From Streptococcus sinensis (lineage in GTDB: Bacteria; Bacillota; Bacilli; Lactobacillales; Streptococcaceae), in NCBI RefSeq assembly GCF_000767835.1, contig NZ_JPEN01000062.1, positions 1 to 64,000 of the forward strand: a stretch of DNA of 64,000 nucleotides, written 5' to 3'. The notes beneath the pieces were generated by a model. It was not told the DNA's origin, made no database searches, and saw only the letters and a program-made list of their open reading frames with translations. This document shows, piece after piece, positions 21,136 to 27,852 of the stretch. The position numbers and the translations under genes were made by a program. Position 1 is the stretch's first letter; each line of letters opens with the position of its first letter.

Positions 21136-22146
21136 ATGACTCAAACAGTTTATTTTGGAACATATACCCGCCGAGATTCGCAAGGGATTTATAAGGCAGA
21201 TTTTGATACTGAAAAGGGCCTGCTATCAAACTTGGAGTTAGTAGCTGAGGAACCAAGCCCCACCTATCTAGCCTTTGACCAAGCTGGTCATCTTTACACA
21301 GTTGGTGCAGAAGATGGACAAGGTGGAATTGCTGCCTACGACCAAAAGGCTCAGCTGCTCAATCGTGTGGTGGAAGACGGCGCTCCGCTTTGCTATGTCG
21401 CTGTTGATGAGGAGAGAGGGCTTGTTTACGGAGCCAACTATCACAAGGGGCAAGTGCTGGTCTACAAGCGGCAGGAAGATGGCAGCCTAAAGCTGGCTGA
21501 TGTGGACACTCATATCGGCCAAGGTCCTCATGCTAACCAAGCCTCTGCCCATGTCCATTATACTGACTTGACACCCGATCAATACCTGATTACTTGTGAC
21601 CTCGGAACGGATCAAGTAACCACCTACGATGTGACAGAAGCTGGAAAACTGAATAAACTTGATACTTACACATGTGCTGCTGGAGCTGGAGCACGCCACA
21701 TTGTCTTTCATAATCACCATAAATTGGCCTATCTCATCTGCGAATTAAACTCAACCATTGAAGTGTTGATTTACGATGGCGTCGGGCAGTTTGAGCACCT
21801 GCAGACCATCTCAACTCTCCCAGAGGGATTTGATGAATTTAATGGCACCGCAGCCATTCGCCTCTCTGCAGATGGCAAGTTCCTCTACGGCTCTAACCGC
21901 GGCCATGATTCGATAGCCGTTTATCAAATTCTGGCTGATGGAAGTTTGCAGCTTGTCGAAATCACGCCAACAAACGGTAAAAATCCGCGCGATTTCAATA
22001 TCACACCTGACCAAAACTATATCATTGCCGTCCATCAAGACTCCGACAATGCAACTGTCTTCAAACGCGATACTGAAACAGGAAGATTGACTGAGTTATC
22101 TCATGATTTCTATGTACCAGAAGCTGTCTGTGTTACTTTCAAATAA
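21136..22146 (+). CDS. pgl: 6-Phosphogluconolactonase-like beta-propeller (lactonase family)
   Basis: The 336-residue protein of the YbhE/lactonase seven-bladed propeller family starts VYFGTYTRRDSQGIY and shows repeated blades with GPHANQASAHVH and the C-terminal NPRDFNITPDQNYIIAVHQDS motif. It should hydrolyse 6-phosphogluconolactone in the pentose phosphate pathway. It is a single forward gene divergent from the exporter operon, with its own promoter and a shared terminator with metK. Other lactones are possible substrates in this family. Confidence 0.85.
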   Translation: MTQTVYFGTYTRRDSQGIYKADFDTEKGLLSNLELVAEEPSPTYLAFDQAGHLYTVGAEDGQGGIAAYDQKAQLLNRVVEDGAPLCYVAVDEERGLVYGANYHKGQVLVYKRQEDGSLKLADVDTHIGQGPHANQASAHVHYTDLTPDQYLITCDLGTDQVTTYDVTEAGKLNKLDTYTCAAGAGARHIVFHNHHKLAYLICELNSTIEVLIYDGVGQFEHLQTISTLPEGFDEFNGTAAIRLSADGKFLYGSNRGHDSIAVYQILADGSLQLVEITPTNGKNPRDFNITPDQNYIIAVHQDSDNATVFKRDTETGRLTELSHDFYVPEAVCVTFK

Positions 22147-22336
22147 GCAATTGCAAAATGTGATTTTCCAATAAGGAGCCTTCACAAGGTTCTAAGCATT
22201 GATTTGGAGGCAGTCCGTTAGAAAACAACACCTTTTATAAGTAGTCATTCAACTCTTATTACAGCATTGGCTCATTTTGCTGTAAGTCTCTACTGCTTCC
22301 ACCTCACTGTTACAAGCAAGCTTAAAACCATAAAAG

Positions 22337-22397
22337 AAAAACAACAAACAACCCATCTCCAGAATTTTTCTGGAAATAGAGCTTGTTTGTTGTTTTT
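22337..22397. terminator. Bidirectional terminator between pgl and metK
   Basis: Arms AAAAACAACAAACAA and its complement, with an inner CCAGAA/TTCTGG stem, give A and T tracts on both sides. It can end both converging transcripts. The rest of the 267-bp gap shows nothing further. Confidence 0.8.
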
Positions 22398-22413
22398 GTA
22401 TCAAGTAAAATAC

Positions 22414-23604
22414 TTATTTCACTGCTGCTTTCAAAGCCTCTACCTTATCCAACTTTTCCCAAGGCAGGTCAATGTCTGTCCTACCCATGTGGCCATAAGC
22501 TGCTGTCTGACGATAGATTGGGCGTTTCAGATCCAGCATTTGGATGATACCGGCTGGACGCAGGTCAAAAATCTGACGAACTGCTTCTTGCAGCTTGCTT
22601 TCTGCAACTGCCCCAGTGCCAAAAGTATCGATGCGTACAGAAACCGGCTGAGCCACACCAATAGCATAAGCTAACTGTACTTCTGCTTTCTTAGCAAGTC
22701 CTGCCGCCACGATGTTTTTAGCAATGTAGCGAGCTGCGTATGAAGCTGAGCGGTCAACCTTGGTTGCATCCTTACCTGAAAAGGCGCCGCCGCCGTGACG
22801 AGAATAACCGCCATAAGTATCCACAATAATCTTGCGTCCTGTCAAGCCAGAGTCCCCTTGAGGTCCACCGATTACAAAACGGCCGGTTGGATTGATGAAG
22901 AATTTCGTCTTATCATCCAAATACTGGGCTGGAATAACTGCTTTAATTACCTTTTCAATCACATCACGATGAATCTCTTCATTGGTCACTTCTGGGTCAT
23001 GCTGGGTCGAAATAACTACTGTATCCACACGCACAGGCTGGTCATTTTCATCATACTCAACGGTCACCTGTGACTTAGCATCTGGACGCAGATAGGTAAT
23101 CTCTCCTGATTTGCGCAATTCCGCCAATCGACGGACTAGCTTATGACTTAGCGAGATAGGAAGCGGCATGAGTTCTGGCGTTTCATCCACCGCAAATCCA
23201 AACATAAGCCCTTGGTCGCCAGCACCAATCAAGTCCAATGGATCTTGATTCGTATTCCCGCGAACCTCCAAAGCTTCATTGACACCCTGAGCAATATCTG
23301 GCGACTGCTCCACCAAAGATGGATGCACACCGACTGTCTCTGCCGAAAAGCCATACTCTGTATTGGTGTAGCCAATCTCTGCAATGGTATCACGAACCAC
23401 ACGATTAATGTCTACATAAGCTGTGGTTGAAATTTCCCCAAAAACATGAACTGAGCCCGTATAAACTGCTGTTTCAGCAGCCACATGGGCATCTGGATCC
23501 TGACTCAAGACAGCATCCAAAATAGCATCGGAAATTTGGTCTGCAATCTTATCGGGATGTCCCTCCGATACAGACTCAGACGTGAAAAGTTTACGTTCTG
23601 ACAT
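22414..23604 (-). CDS. metK: S-adenosylmethionine synthetase
   Basis: The 396-residue MetK makes S-adenosylmethionine from methionine and ATP. Visible motifs are [16 protein letters not shown] near the N terminus, the [12 protein letters not shown] signature and [16 protein letters not shown], the P-loop-like second signature. It is transcribed alone from an extended -10 promoter about 260 bp upstream, and the leader contains a SAM-III (SMK) riboswitch whose anti-Shine-Dalgarno pairs with the run of Gs before the ATG. Confidence 0.97.
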   Translation of the reverse strand: MSERKLFTSESVSEGHPDKIADQISDAILDAVLSQDPDAHVAAETAVYTGSVHVFGEISTTAYVDINRVVRDTIAEIGYTNTEYGFSAETVGVHPSLVEQSPDIAQGVNEALEVRGNTNQDPLDLIGAGDQGLMFGFAVDETPELMPLPISLSHKLVRRLAELRKSGEITYLRPDAKSQVTVEYDENDQPVRVDTVVISTQHDPEVTNEEIHRDVIEKVIKAVIPAQYLDDKTKFFINPTGRFVIGGPQGDSGLTGRKIIVDTYGGYSRHGGGAFSGKDATKVDRSASYAARYIAKNIVAAGLAKKAEVQLAYAIGVAQPVSVRIDTFGTGAVAESKLQEAVRQIFDLRPAGIIQMLDLKRPIYRQTAAYGHMGRTDIDLPWEKLDKVEALKAAVK

Positions 23605-23610
23605 AAAAAT

Positions 23611-23855
23611 GTCCCCCCTTAAAAAATATTAAACAAATAAACAAACTCCAAAATGATTGCAAATCATATCACCTACGAGTTACGACGCGAAAGAAATAAA
23701 ACGATACTTTTTTATTTCTGAAGCTAGTAAGACGCATCGGTTGACCGCAATATAGGGGCAACCGTAGAATGACGAGCGACTTTGGAGCCGTCATTGTTTG
23801 CGAGTTACAAAGTACTGATAGAAGTTTCCTACCATCTTATCGGGACTATATAACC
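23611..23855 (-). promoter_or_regulatory. SMK (SAM-III) riboswitch of metK with a large insert
   Basis: The minus strand has the SMK core: GTCCCGATAAGATGG, a GTAGG/CTTCTA-type hairpin, then TCAG and CTTTGTAACTCG (23801-23846). The anti-Shine-Dalgarno GTCCC (23842-23846) pairs with GGGAC within the ribosome site (23611-23615), eight bases before the ATG. Between the two lie about 180 nt with three hairpins (stems at 23768-23795, 23738-23764 and 23693-23718). SAM binding should hide the ribosome site. A second GTAACTCG copy occurs at 23676-23683. Family match by motif, not by a covariance search. Confidence 0.8.
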
Positions 23856-23860
23856 TTTTC

Positions 23861-23869
23861 ATTATATCA
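23861..23869 (-). promoter_or_regulatory. metK promoter, extended -10
   Basis: TG-A-TATAAT lies directly ahead of the riboswitch core, with no clear -35. The start site would be near 23854. Confidence 0.65.
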
Positions 23870-23898
23870 CTTTTTAATAAATAATGCTGAATTCTTTT

Positions 23899-23930
23899 CA
23901 AAAGAAAAGTTATAGCCCAAAACTATAACT
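23899..23930 (-). terminator. Terminator after the dCMP deaminase gene
   Basis: Stem AGTTATAG/CTATAACT is followed by TTTCTTTTG on the minus strand, about 70 bases past the stop. Confidence 0.65.
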
Positions 23931-23996
23931 CAAACTCTATTATTAGCTCAGATGGAACTGGGGATTGCAGGGGCTTTTGTATCACCTCCCACCAGC

Positions 23997-24467
23997 CTAA
24001 ACCAAATCCGTCTGAGCAATAGCTTCCTTAACATCTTCCAACGGCAGATGCATCAGTTCCACTTCTTTTTCCTTGTAGAGGTACTGGGCATAGTCATCTA
24101 TCCGATATTGGTTGATATAGACCACCCGTTTGCAACCTACCTGAAGCAGCTGCTTGGTACAGTTGAGACAGGGGAAATGGGTCACATAAGCCGTAAAGCC
24201 TTTAGGCACGCCTCGCTCCGCTCCTTGCAAGATAGCATTGACCTCCGCATGCAAGGTCCGTACACAATGCCCGTCAATGACCAAACACTCATGATCGATG
24301 CAGTGCTCCGTGCCTGAAACGGATCCATTATAGCCGGTCGAAATAACCTTATTATCCTTGACTAAGACCGTTCCAACCTTAGCCCGTTTGCAGGTCGAAC
24401 GATTGGCAATCAAAAGTGCCTGCGCCGCAAAATATTCATCCCAAGCTAACCGATTTGACATCATCAT
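23997..24467 (-). CDS. comEB: dCMP deaminase (ComEB-like)
   Basis: The 156-residue zinc-dependent deoxycytidylate deaminase has the catalytic HAEVNAIL motif and the zinc-binding FPCLNCTKQL (Cys-x-x-Cys), with an N-terminal WDEYFAAQALLIANRSTC. It makes dUMP for thymidylate synthesis. The name ComEB comes from its B. subtilis counterpart in the competence locus; here no competence gene is adjacent. Three ATGs in a row follow GGAGGAG, and the first is used here. It has a near-consensus promoter of its own. Confidence 0.9.
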   Translation of the reverse strand: MMMSNRLAWDEYFAAQALLIANRSTCKRAKVGTVLVKDNKVISTGYNGSVSGTEHCIDHECLVIDGHCVRTLHAEVNAILQGAERGVPKGFTAYVTHFPCLNCTKQLLQVGCKRVVYINQYRIDDYAQYLYKEKEVELMHLPLEDVKEAIAQTDLV

Positions 24468-24492
24468 TCACTCCTCCATCCATTCTCACTAT

Positions 24493-24521
24493 ATTATACT
24501 AAAACACTTAGCGATTGTCAT
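24493..24521 (-). promoter_or_regulatory. Promoter of the dCMP deaminase gene
   Basis: The -35 ATGACA (24516-24521) and -10 TATAAT (24493-24498) have a 17-bp spacer. Confidence 0.75.
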
Positions 24522-24530
24522 CCTAACAAG

Positions 24531-24560
24531 AAAAAAGCTGAAACATCGTTTCAACTTTTT
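24531..24560 (-). terminator. infC-rpmI-rplT operon terminator
   Basis: Stem AAGTTGAAAC/GTTTCAGCTT with a three-base loop and a T tract, directly after rplT. Confidence 0.8.
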
Positions 24561-24566
24561 ATCTTC

Positions 24567-24926
24567 TTATTTAGCAAGTTTAGCTTTAGCTGCATCTGCA
24601 AGAGCTGTGAAAGCTGCTGCATCATTAACAGCCAAGTCAGCAAGCATTTTACGGTTCACTTCGATCTCAGCCAATTTCAGACCATGCATCAATTGTGAGT
24701 ATGAAAGTCCGTTCATACGAGCTGCCGCATTAATACGAGTGATCCAAAGTTTGCGGAAGTCGCGTTTTTTCTGACGACGGTCACGGTATGCATAGTAGTA
24801 AGAGTTCATTACTTGCTCTTTTGCAGTACGGAACAAGATGTGTTTTGCTCCATAGTAACCTTTTGCTAATTTTAAAATACGTTTACGACGTTTGCGTGAT
24901 ACAACGCCACCTTTAACACGTGCCAT
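24567..24926 (-). CDS. rplT: 50S ribosomal protein L20
   Basis: The 119-residue basic protein starts [20 protein letters not shown] and has the usual L20 helix-rich sequence ([20 protein letters not shown]). It is an early assembly protein of the 50S subunit and, in many bacteria, the repressor of its own operon through an RNA structure. It is the last gene of infC-rpmI-rplT. Confidence 0.98.
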   Translation of the reverse strand: MARVKGGVVSRKRRKRILKLAKGYYGAKHILFRTAKEQVMNSYYYAYRDRRQKKRDFRKLWITRINAAARMNGLSYSQLMHGLKLAEIEVNRKMLADLAVNDAAAFTALADAAKAKLAK

Positions 24927-24971
24927 GTTTATTTTCCTCCAATATTTCCTAGATAAGTGTCACAAAATCTC

Positions 24972-25172
24972 TTACTTAAGACCTGTAAGCATTGCTTTGA
25001 TACGTTTGAAATCTCCTGCATGCACCATTCCTGCTTTACGAAGATGACGACGTTGTTTCTTAGTTTTTCCGTGGAAACGATGAGAAGTGTAAGCACGGAA
25101 ACGCTTCAAGCCACCAGAACCTGTACGTTTGAAACGTTTAGCTGATGCGCGGTGTGTTTTTTGTTTTGGCAT
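24972..25172 (-). CDS. rpmI: 50S ribosomal protein L35
   Basis: The 66-residue highly basic protein begins [20 protein letters not shown], standard for L35. It lies between infC and rplT in the conserved three-gene operon. Confidence 0.98.
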   Translation of the reverse strand: MPKQKTHRASAKRFKRTGSGGLKRFRAYTSHRFHGKTKKQRRHLRKAGMVHAGDFKRIKAMLTGLK

Positions 25173-25205
25173 GGTAAAATCTCCTTTTTCTAACTTTCTG
25201 ACAGT

Positions 25206-25727
25206 TTATTTTTTGTCACTAATCGGTGCCATTTGCATGAACATCTGACGTCCATCCATCTTAGGTCTTTGCTCAATGATTGCAACATCTTGAGTTGCTT
25301 CAGCAAAGTCTGCTAAGACCTTAGCTCCAATCTCTTTGTGGGTAATCATCCGACCTTTAAAGCGAATAGATACCTTAACTTTATTCCCTTTTTCAAGGAA
25401 CTTGCGTGCGTTACGAAGCTTTGTATCAAAGTCCCCTTTATCAATGGTAGGACTGAGACGTACTTCTTTCACAGTGACAACGCTTTGTTTTTTACGTTGT
25501 TCTTTCTGCTTTTTCTGATACTCAAACTTGAACTTGCCATAGTCCATAATTTTCGCAACAGGTGGTTTAGCTTGTGGCTGAATCAGGACCAAATCGACAT
25601 TCGCCTCATCCGCAAGAGATTGCGCTTCGCTAAGTGGTTTAATACCTAATTGTTCGCCGTCAAGACCGATCAACCGAACTTCACGCACACGAATTTCATC
25701 ATTGATGAATAAGTCTTGTTTTGCTAT
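25206..25727 (-). CDS. infC: Translation initiation factor IF-3, probable AUA start
   Basis: The protein has the full IF3 fold: N-terminal domain ([21 protein letters not shown]), a linker rich in Lys and Gln, and a C-terminal domain ([22 protein letters not shown]). No ATG is available at the family start. A GTG at 25736 overlaps the ribosome site AAAGAGGTG. An AUA at 25727, six bases after that site, gives a 173-residue protein starting IAKQD, equivalent to the AUU start of B. subtilis infC. Rare AUU/AUA starts let IF3 repress its own synthesis. The start is inferred; identity of the gene is certain. Confidence 0.9.
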   Translation of the reverse strand: MAKQDLFINDEIRVREVRLIGLDGEQLGIKPLSEAQSLADEANVDLVLIQPQAKPPVAKIMDYGKFKFEYQKKQKEQRKKQSVVTVKEVRLSPTIDKGDFDTKLRNARKFLEKGNKVKVSIRFKGRMITHKEIGAKVLADFAEATQDVAIIEQRPKMDGRQMFMQMAPISDKK

Positions 25728-25753
25728 GGTTTTCACCTCTTTTTTTATTTTTC

Positions 25754-25896
25754 GAGAAAAACAAGTGCGGACCTGCTAACGCAAACCCGCACTACATGAT
25801 AGTATTTCATCACTGAAACTGAATCCTGTAGAGCCAGACAACGTTAGTCGCAAGGCGAGAAGTTCTCACTTCTGCTTTTCTCAACTCTACTATCAT
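25754..25896 (-). promoter_or_regulatory. infC operon leader with transcription attenuator (L20-leader-like)
   Basis: The 5' part of the minus-strand leader has ATGATAGTA (25888-25896), which can pair with TACTATCAT (25796-25804). Between them is a GTGAGAACTTCTC-type hairpin. A strong terminator follows: AGTGCGG/CCGCACT (25764-25793) with TTTTT. It then leads into the infC ribosome site. L20-leader RNAs in other Firmicutes end transcription before infC when L20 is in excess. Family membership was judged from position and layout. Confidence 0.6.
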
Positions 25897-25909
25897 ATCA
25901 AGTTTCTTT

Positions 25910-26587
25910 TTATTTGTCAATGATTTTTTTCGCTTTTTCTTCAATAAATGCGACAACTTCTGCGATTCCAACACCTGTCGTGTCAAAATGAATGGCATCA
26001 GCCGCTGGTTTTAAAGGCGATACAGCGCGATGACTGTCTTTATAGTCCCGCTCAGCTATTTCCTTTTTGAGAGTTTCCAAATCAGCCGAAATCCCTTTTG
26101 CAAGATTTTCTTTATAACGGCGCTCTGCTCTTTCCTCGACCGAAGCAACTAGAAAAATTTTAAGTTCTGCATCTGGCAAAACGACCGTTCCAATATCACG
26201 GCCATCCATGACAATGCCACCTTGAGCAGCAATCAACTGCTGCAAATAAACTAGTTTTTCACGTACTTCTGGGATAGCCGACACCCACGACACATTATTG
26301 GTAACTTCATTTTCACGAATCGGATGGGTCACATCTACATCCCCAACAAACACCAGCTGCTCACCGTTATCTGCACGACCAAAACTGACCGAATAAGTCT
26401 CAAGCAGTTCCACAATCTCTGCTGCGTCATTTTCAGTCAAATGATTTCGCAAAGCCAAATATGTCGCTGCACGGTACATGGCTCCAGTATCTAAATAGGT
26501 ATAATTAAAATCTTTTGCAATGATTTTTGCAACAGTGGATTTCCCACTTGAAGCAGGTCCATCAATAGCAATTTGAATCTGTTTCAT
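25910..26587 (-). CDS. cmk: Cytidylate kinase
   Basis: The 225-residue CMP/dCMP kinase has the P-loop [27 protein letters not shown], and the CMP-specific insert with [20 protein letters not shown]. It phosphorylates CMP and dCMP with ATP. It follows the LysM protein gene by nine bases and precedes the infC leader. Confidence 0.96.
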   Translation of the reverse strand: MKQIQIAIDGPASSGKSTVAKIIAKDFNYTYLDTGAMYRAATYLALRNHLTENDAAEIVELLETYSVSFGRADNGEQLVFVGDVDVTHPIRENEVTNNVSWVSAIPEVREKLVYLQQLIAAQGGIVMDGRDIGTVVLPDAELKIFLVASVEERAERRYKENLAKGISADLETLKKEIAERDYKDSHRAVSPLKPAADAIHFDTTGVGIAEVVAFIEEKAKKIIDK

Positions 26588-26596
26588 AACCCGCTC

Positions 26597-27052
26597 CTAC
26601 TGAATCTTAACAACATCACCTGGATTGGCGTACCAGGAACCAGTGGACATGTGCGATGGATTTAGCTGCTCTAATTTTGCAATAGAAATGCCTGCACGCG
26701 CAGCAATAGCCGCCTCACCTTCACCAGGCTGAACCGTCAAAGTCCCTTCAGATGATTCTGTCGTTTCTCCTTCAGGTGTAGCCGCCGCCTCTGTTGAAGC
26801 AGGTTGCTCCGTACTACTTGACGAGGCAACAGCAGCAGAAGTCCCATAAAAGCCTTCCATACTCGTCTTCTTATTACTTCCACCAATAGAAAGGTAGACC
26901 AAGAAGCACGTAACTGCAATGACCAATATCAAAAAAACAGCTACTAAAACCGTCAAAATACGATCTACTCGACTCGCTTGAACTTTTTTAATTCTTTTCA
27001 ATTTCTCTTCTCCATTATCGTATACATCTGCTTCCCATGGTTCTTTTTCCAT
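26597..27052 (-). CDS. Membrane-anchored LysM-domain protein
   Basis: The 151-residue protein has a charged cytoplasmic N terminus (about 1-28), one transmembrane segment (about 30-52), a Ser/Thr/Ala/Glu-rich linker (about 65-105) and a C-terminal LysM domain. The LysM part (VQPGEGEAAIAARAGISIAK...LNPSHMSTGSWYANPGDVVKI) should bind peptidoglycan. The ATG at 27052 follows AAGGAGG. It is co-transcribed with cmk, a conserved streptococcal pairing. A direct role in wall binding is inferred from the domain. Confidence 0.87.
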   Translation of the reverse strand: MEKEPWEADVYDNGEEKLKRIKKVQASRVDRILTVLVAVFLILVIAVTCFLVYLSIGGSNKKTSMEGFYGTSAAVASSSSTEQPASTEAAATPEGETTESSEGTLTVQPGEGEAAIAARAGISIAKLEQLNPSHMSTGSWYANPGDVVKIQ

Positions 27053-27062
27053 GACTTCCTCC

Positions 27063-27091
27063 TTGAGTTTTTCTAAAAATCTTATTACAAT
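27063..27091 (+). promoter_or_regulatory. Ferredoxin promoter, probably leaderless transcript
   Basis: The -35 TTGAGT (27063-27068) and -10 TACAAT (27086-27091) have 17-bp spacing. The ATG at 27098 lies six bases after the -10, at the expected start site, and there is no ribosome site. Confidence 0.6.
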
Positions 27092-27097
27092 ATGAGT

Positions 27098-27295
27098 ATG
27101 AAAATTACACTCATTCCCGAACGCTGCATTGCCTGTGGGCTCTGCCAAACTTACTCAGACATCTTTGACTATCACGATAATGGCATTGTCAAATTTTATC
27201 AAGATGACCAACTGTTAGAAAAAGAAGTCCCTGATCATCCCGATATTCTCGAAGCCATCAAAAATTGTCCAACCAGAGCACTGCTAAAGGATTAG
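27098..27295 (+). CDS. Ferredoxin
   Basis: The 65-residue single-cluster ferredoxin has CIACGLC near the N terminus and a single distant Cys in NCPTRAL. That gives up to four ligands for one 4Fe-4S (or 3Fe-4S) cluster. The rest is acidic, as in Firmicute Fer proteins. Two in-frame ATGs exist (27092 and 27098). The first lies directly against the -10, so the second is preferred. It converges with ebsA, overlapping by four bases. The redox partner is unknown. Confidence 0.88.
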   Translation: MKITLIPERCIACGLCQTYSDIFDYHDNGIVKFYQDDQLLEKEVPDHPDILEAIKNCPTRALLKD

Positions 27296-27780
27296 TTTTT
27301 CTTAGCCTTATCACCATAATAGACTTCAAAATAATCTAGAAGAGTAAAATTATCTACCAATTCGACTTCCCCTTTAAAATGCTCATTAAGAGCCAAGGCG
27401 TTGACAAAGTATTTTTTTGGCCATTTGCGCATACAGAAGGTTCTGCTACGACTTTTCCCTGTAAAATGAAGAGTGATTGAGGTCTTTGTTACTTCTAACT
27501 TCTCGATAGTTGAAATGTCAATCTTGATTGGCGTAAAAGGATTTGCCGTAATAATCCGCAAAATCCCATCATCATATATGGTGAAATATCGATGCACACC
27601 AATGCCCAACAAAACCATAAATAAGAAGAAGGAAAAGAGAACAAGAGTTGGTACTCTAGAACTTTCATACATCAAGGCCAGCCCTATAAAGATCGGGATA
27701 ACCGACAAAGACCAATAAATAACTAAAACTGACATCTCTGGTTGCCAATGATAGCGTACTTTCCCGAAAATCTTTATCAT
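27292..27780 (-). CDS. ebsA: EbsA-family membrane protein
   Basis: The 162-residue protein has two transmembrane helices (about 18-37 and 46-65) and a cytoplasmic PH-like part (YFTIYDDGILRIITANPF...). It matches the EbsA family, first noted in enterococci near aggregation-substance genes and conserved in streptococci next to the ferredoxin gene. Its function is not established. Confidence 0.75.
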   Translation of the reverse strand: MIKIFGKVRYHWQPEMSVLVIYWSLSVIPIFIGLALMYESSRVPTLVLFSFFLFMVLLGIGVHRYFTIYDDGILRIITANPFTPIKIDISTIEKLEVTKTSITLHFTGKSRSRTFCMRKWPKKYFVNALALNEHFKGEVELVDNFTLLDYFEVYYGDKAKKN

Positions 27781-27814
27781 ATCTTCACCCCCATACTACT
27801 AGTTTAGCATAAAA

Positions 27815-27852
27815 TAATAAAAAATAGAATTGGTAAACCTATTCTATTTTTT
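27815..27852 (-). terminator. Terminator of the rgp core unit
   Basis: Stem AAAAAATAGAAT/ATTCTATTTTTT with a ten-base loop, reaching into the stop codon of the GacH-like gene. Confidence 0.75.

Noticed and set aside
22147-22320. Possible small RNA or gene after pgl
   Set aside because: No promoter, ribosome site or stable repeat was seen apart from the terminator further on.
25810-25998. Open frame of 62 codons in the infC leader
   Set aside because: It overlaps the end of cmk and the paired segments of the leader RNA, with no ribosome site. It is explained by RNA structure; a short leader peptide was considered but not supported.
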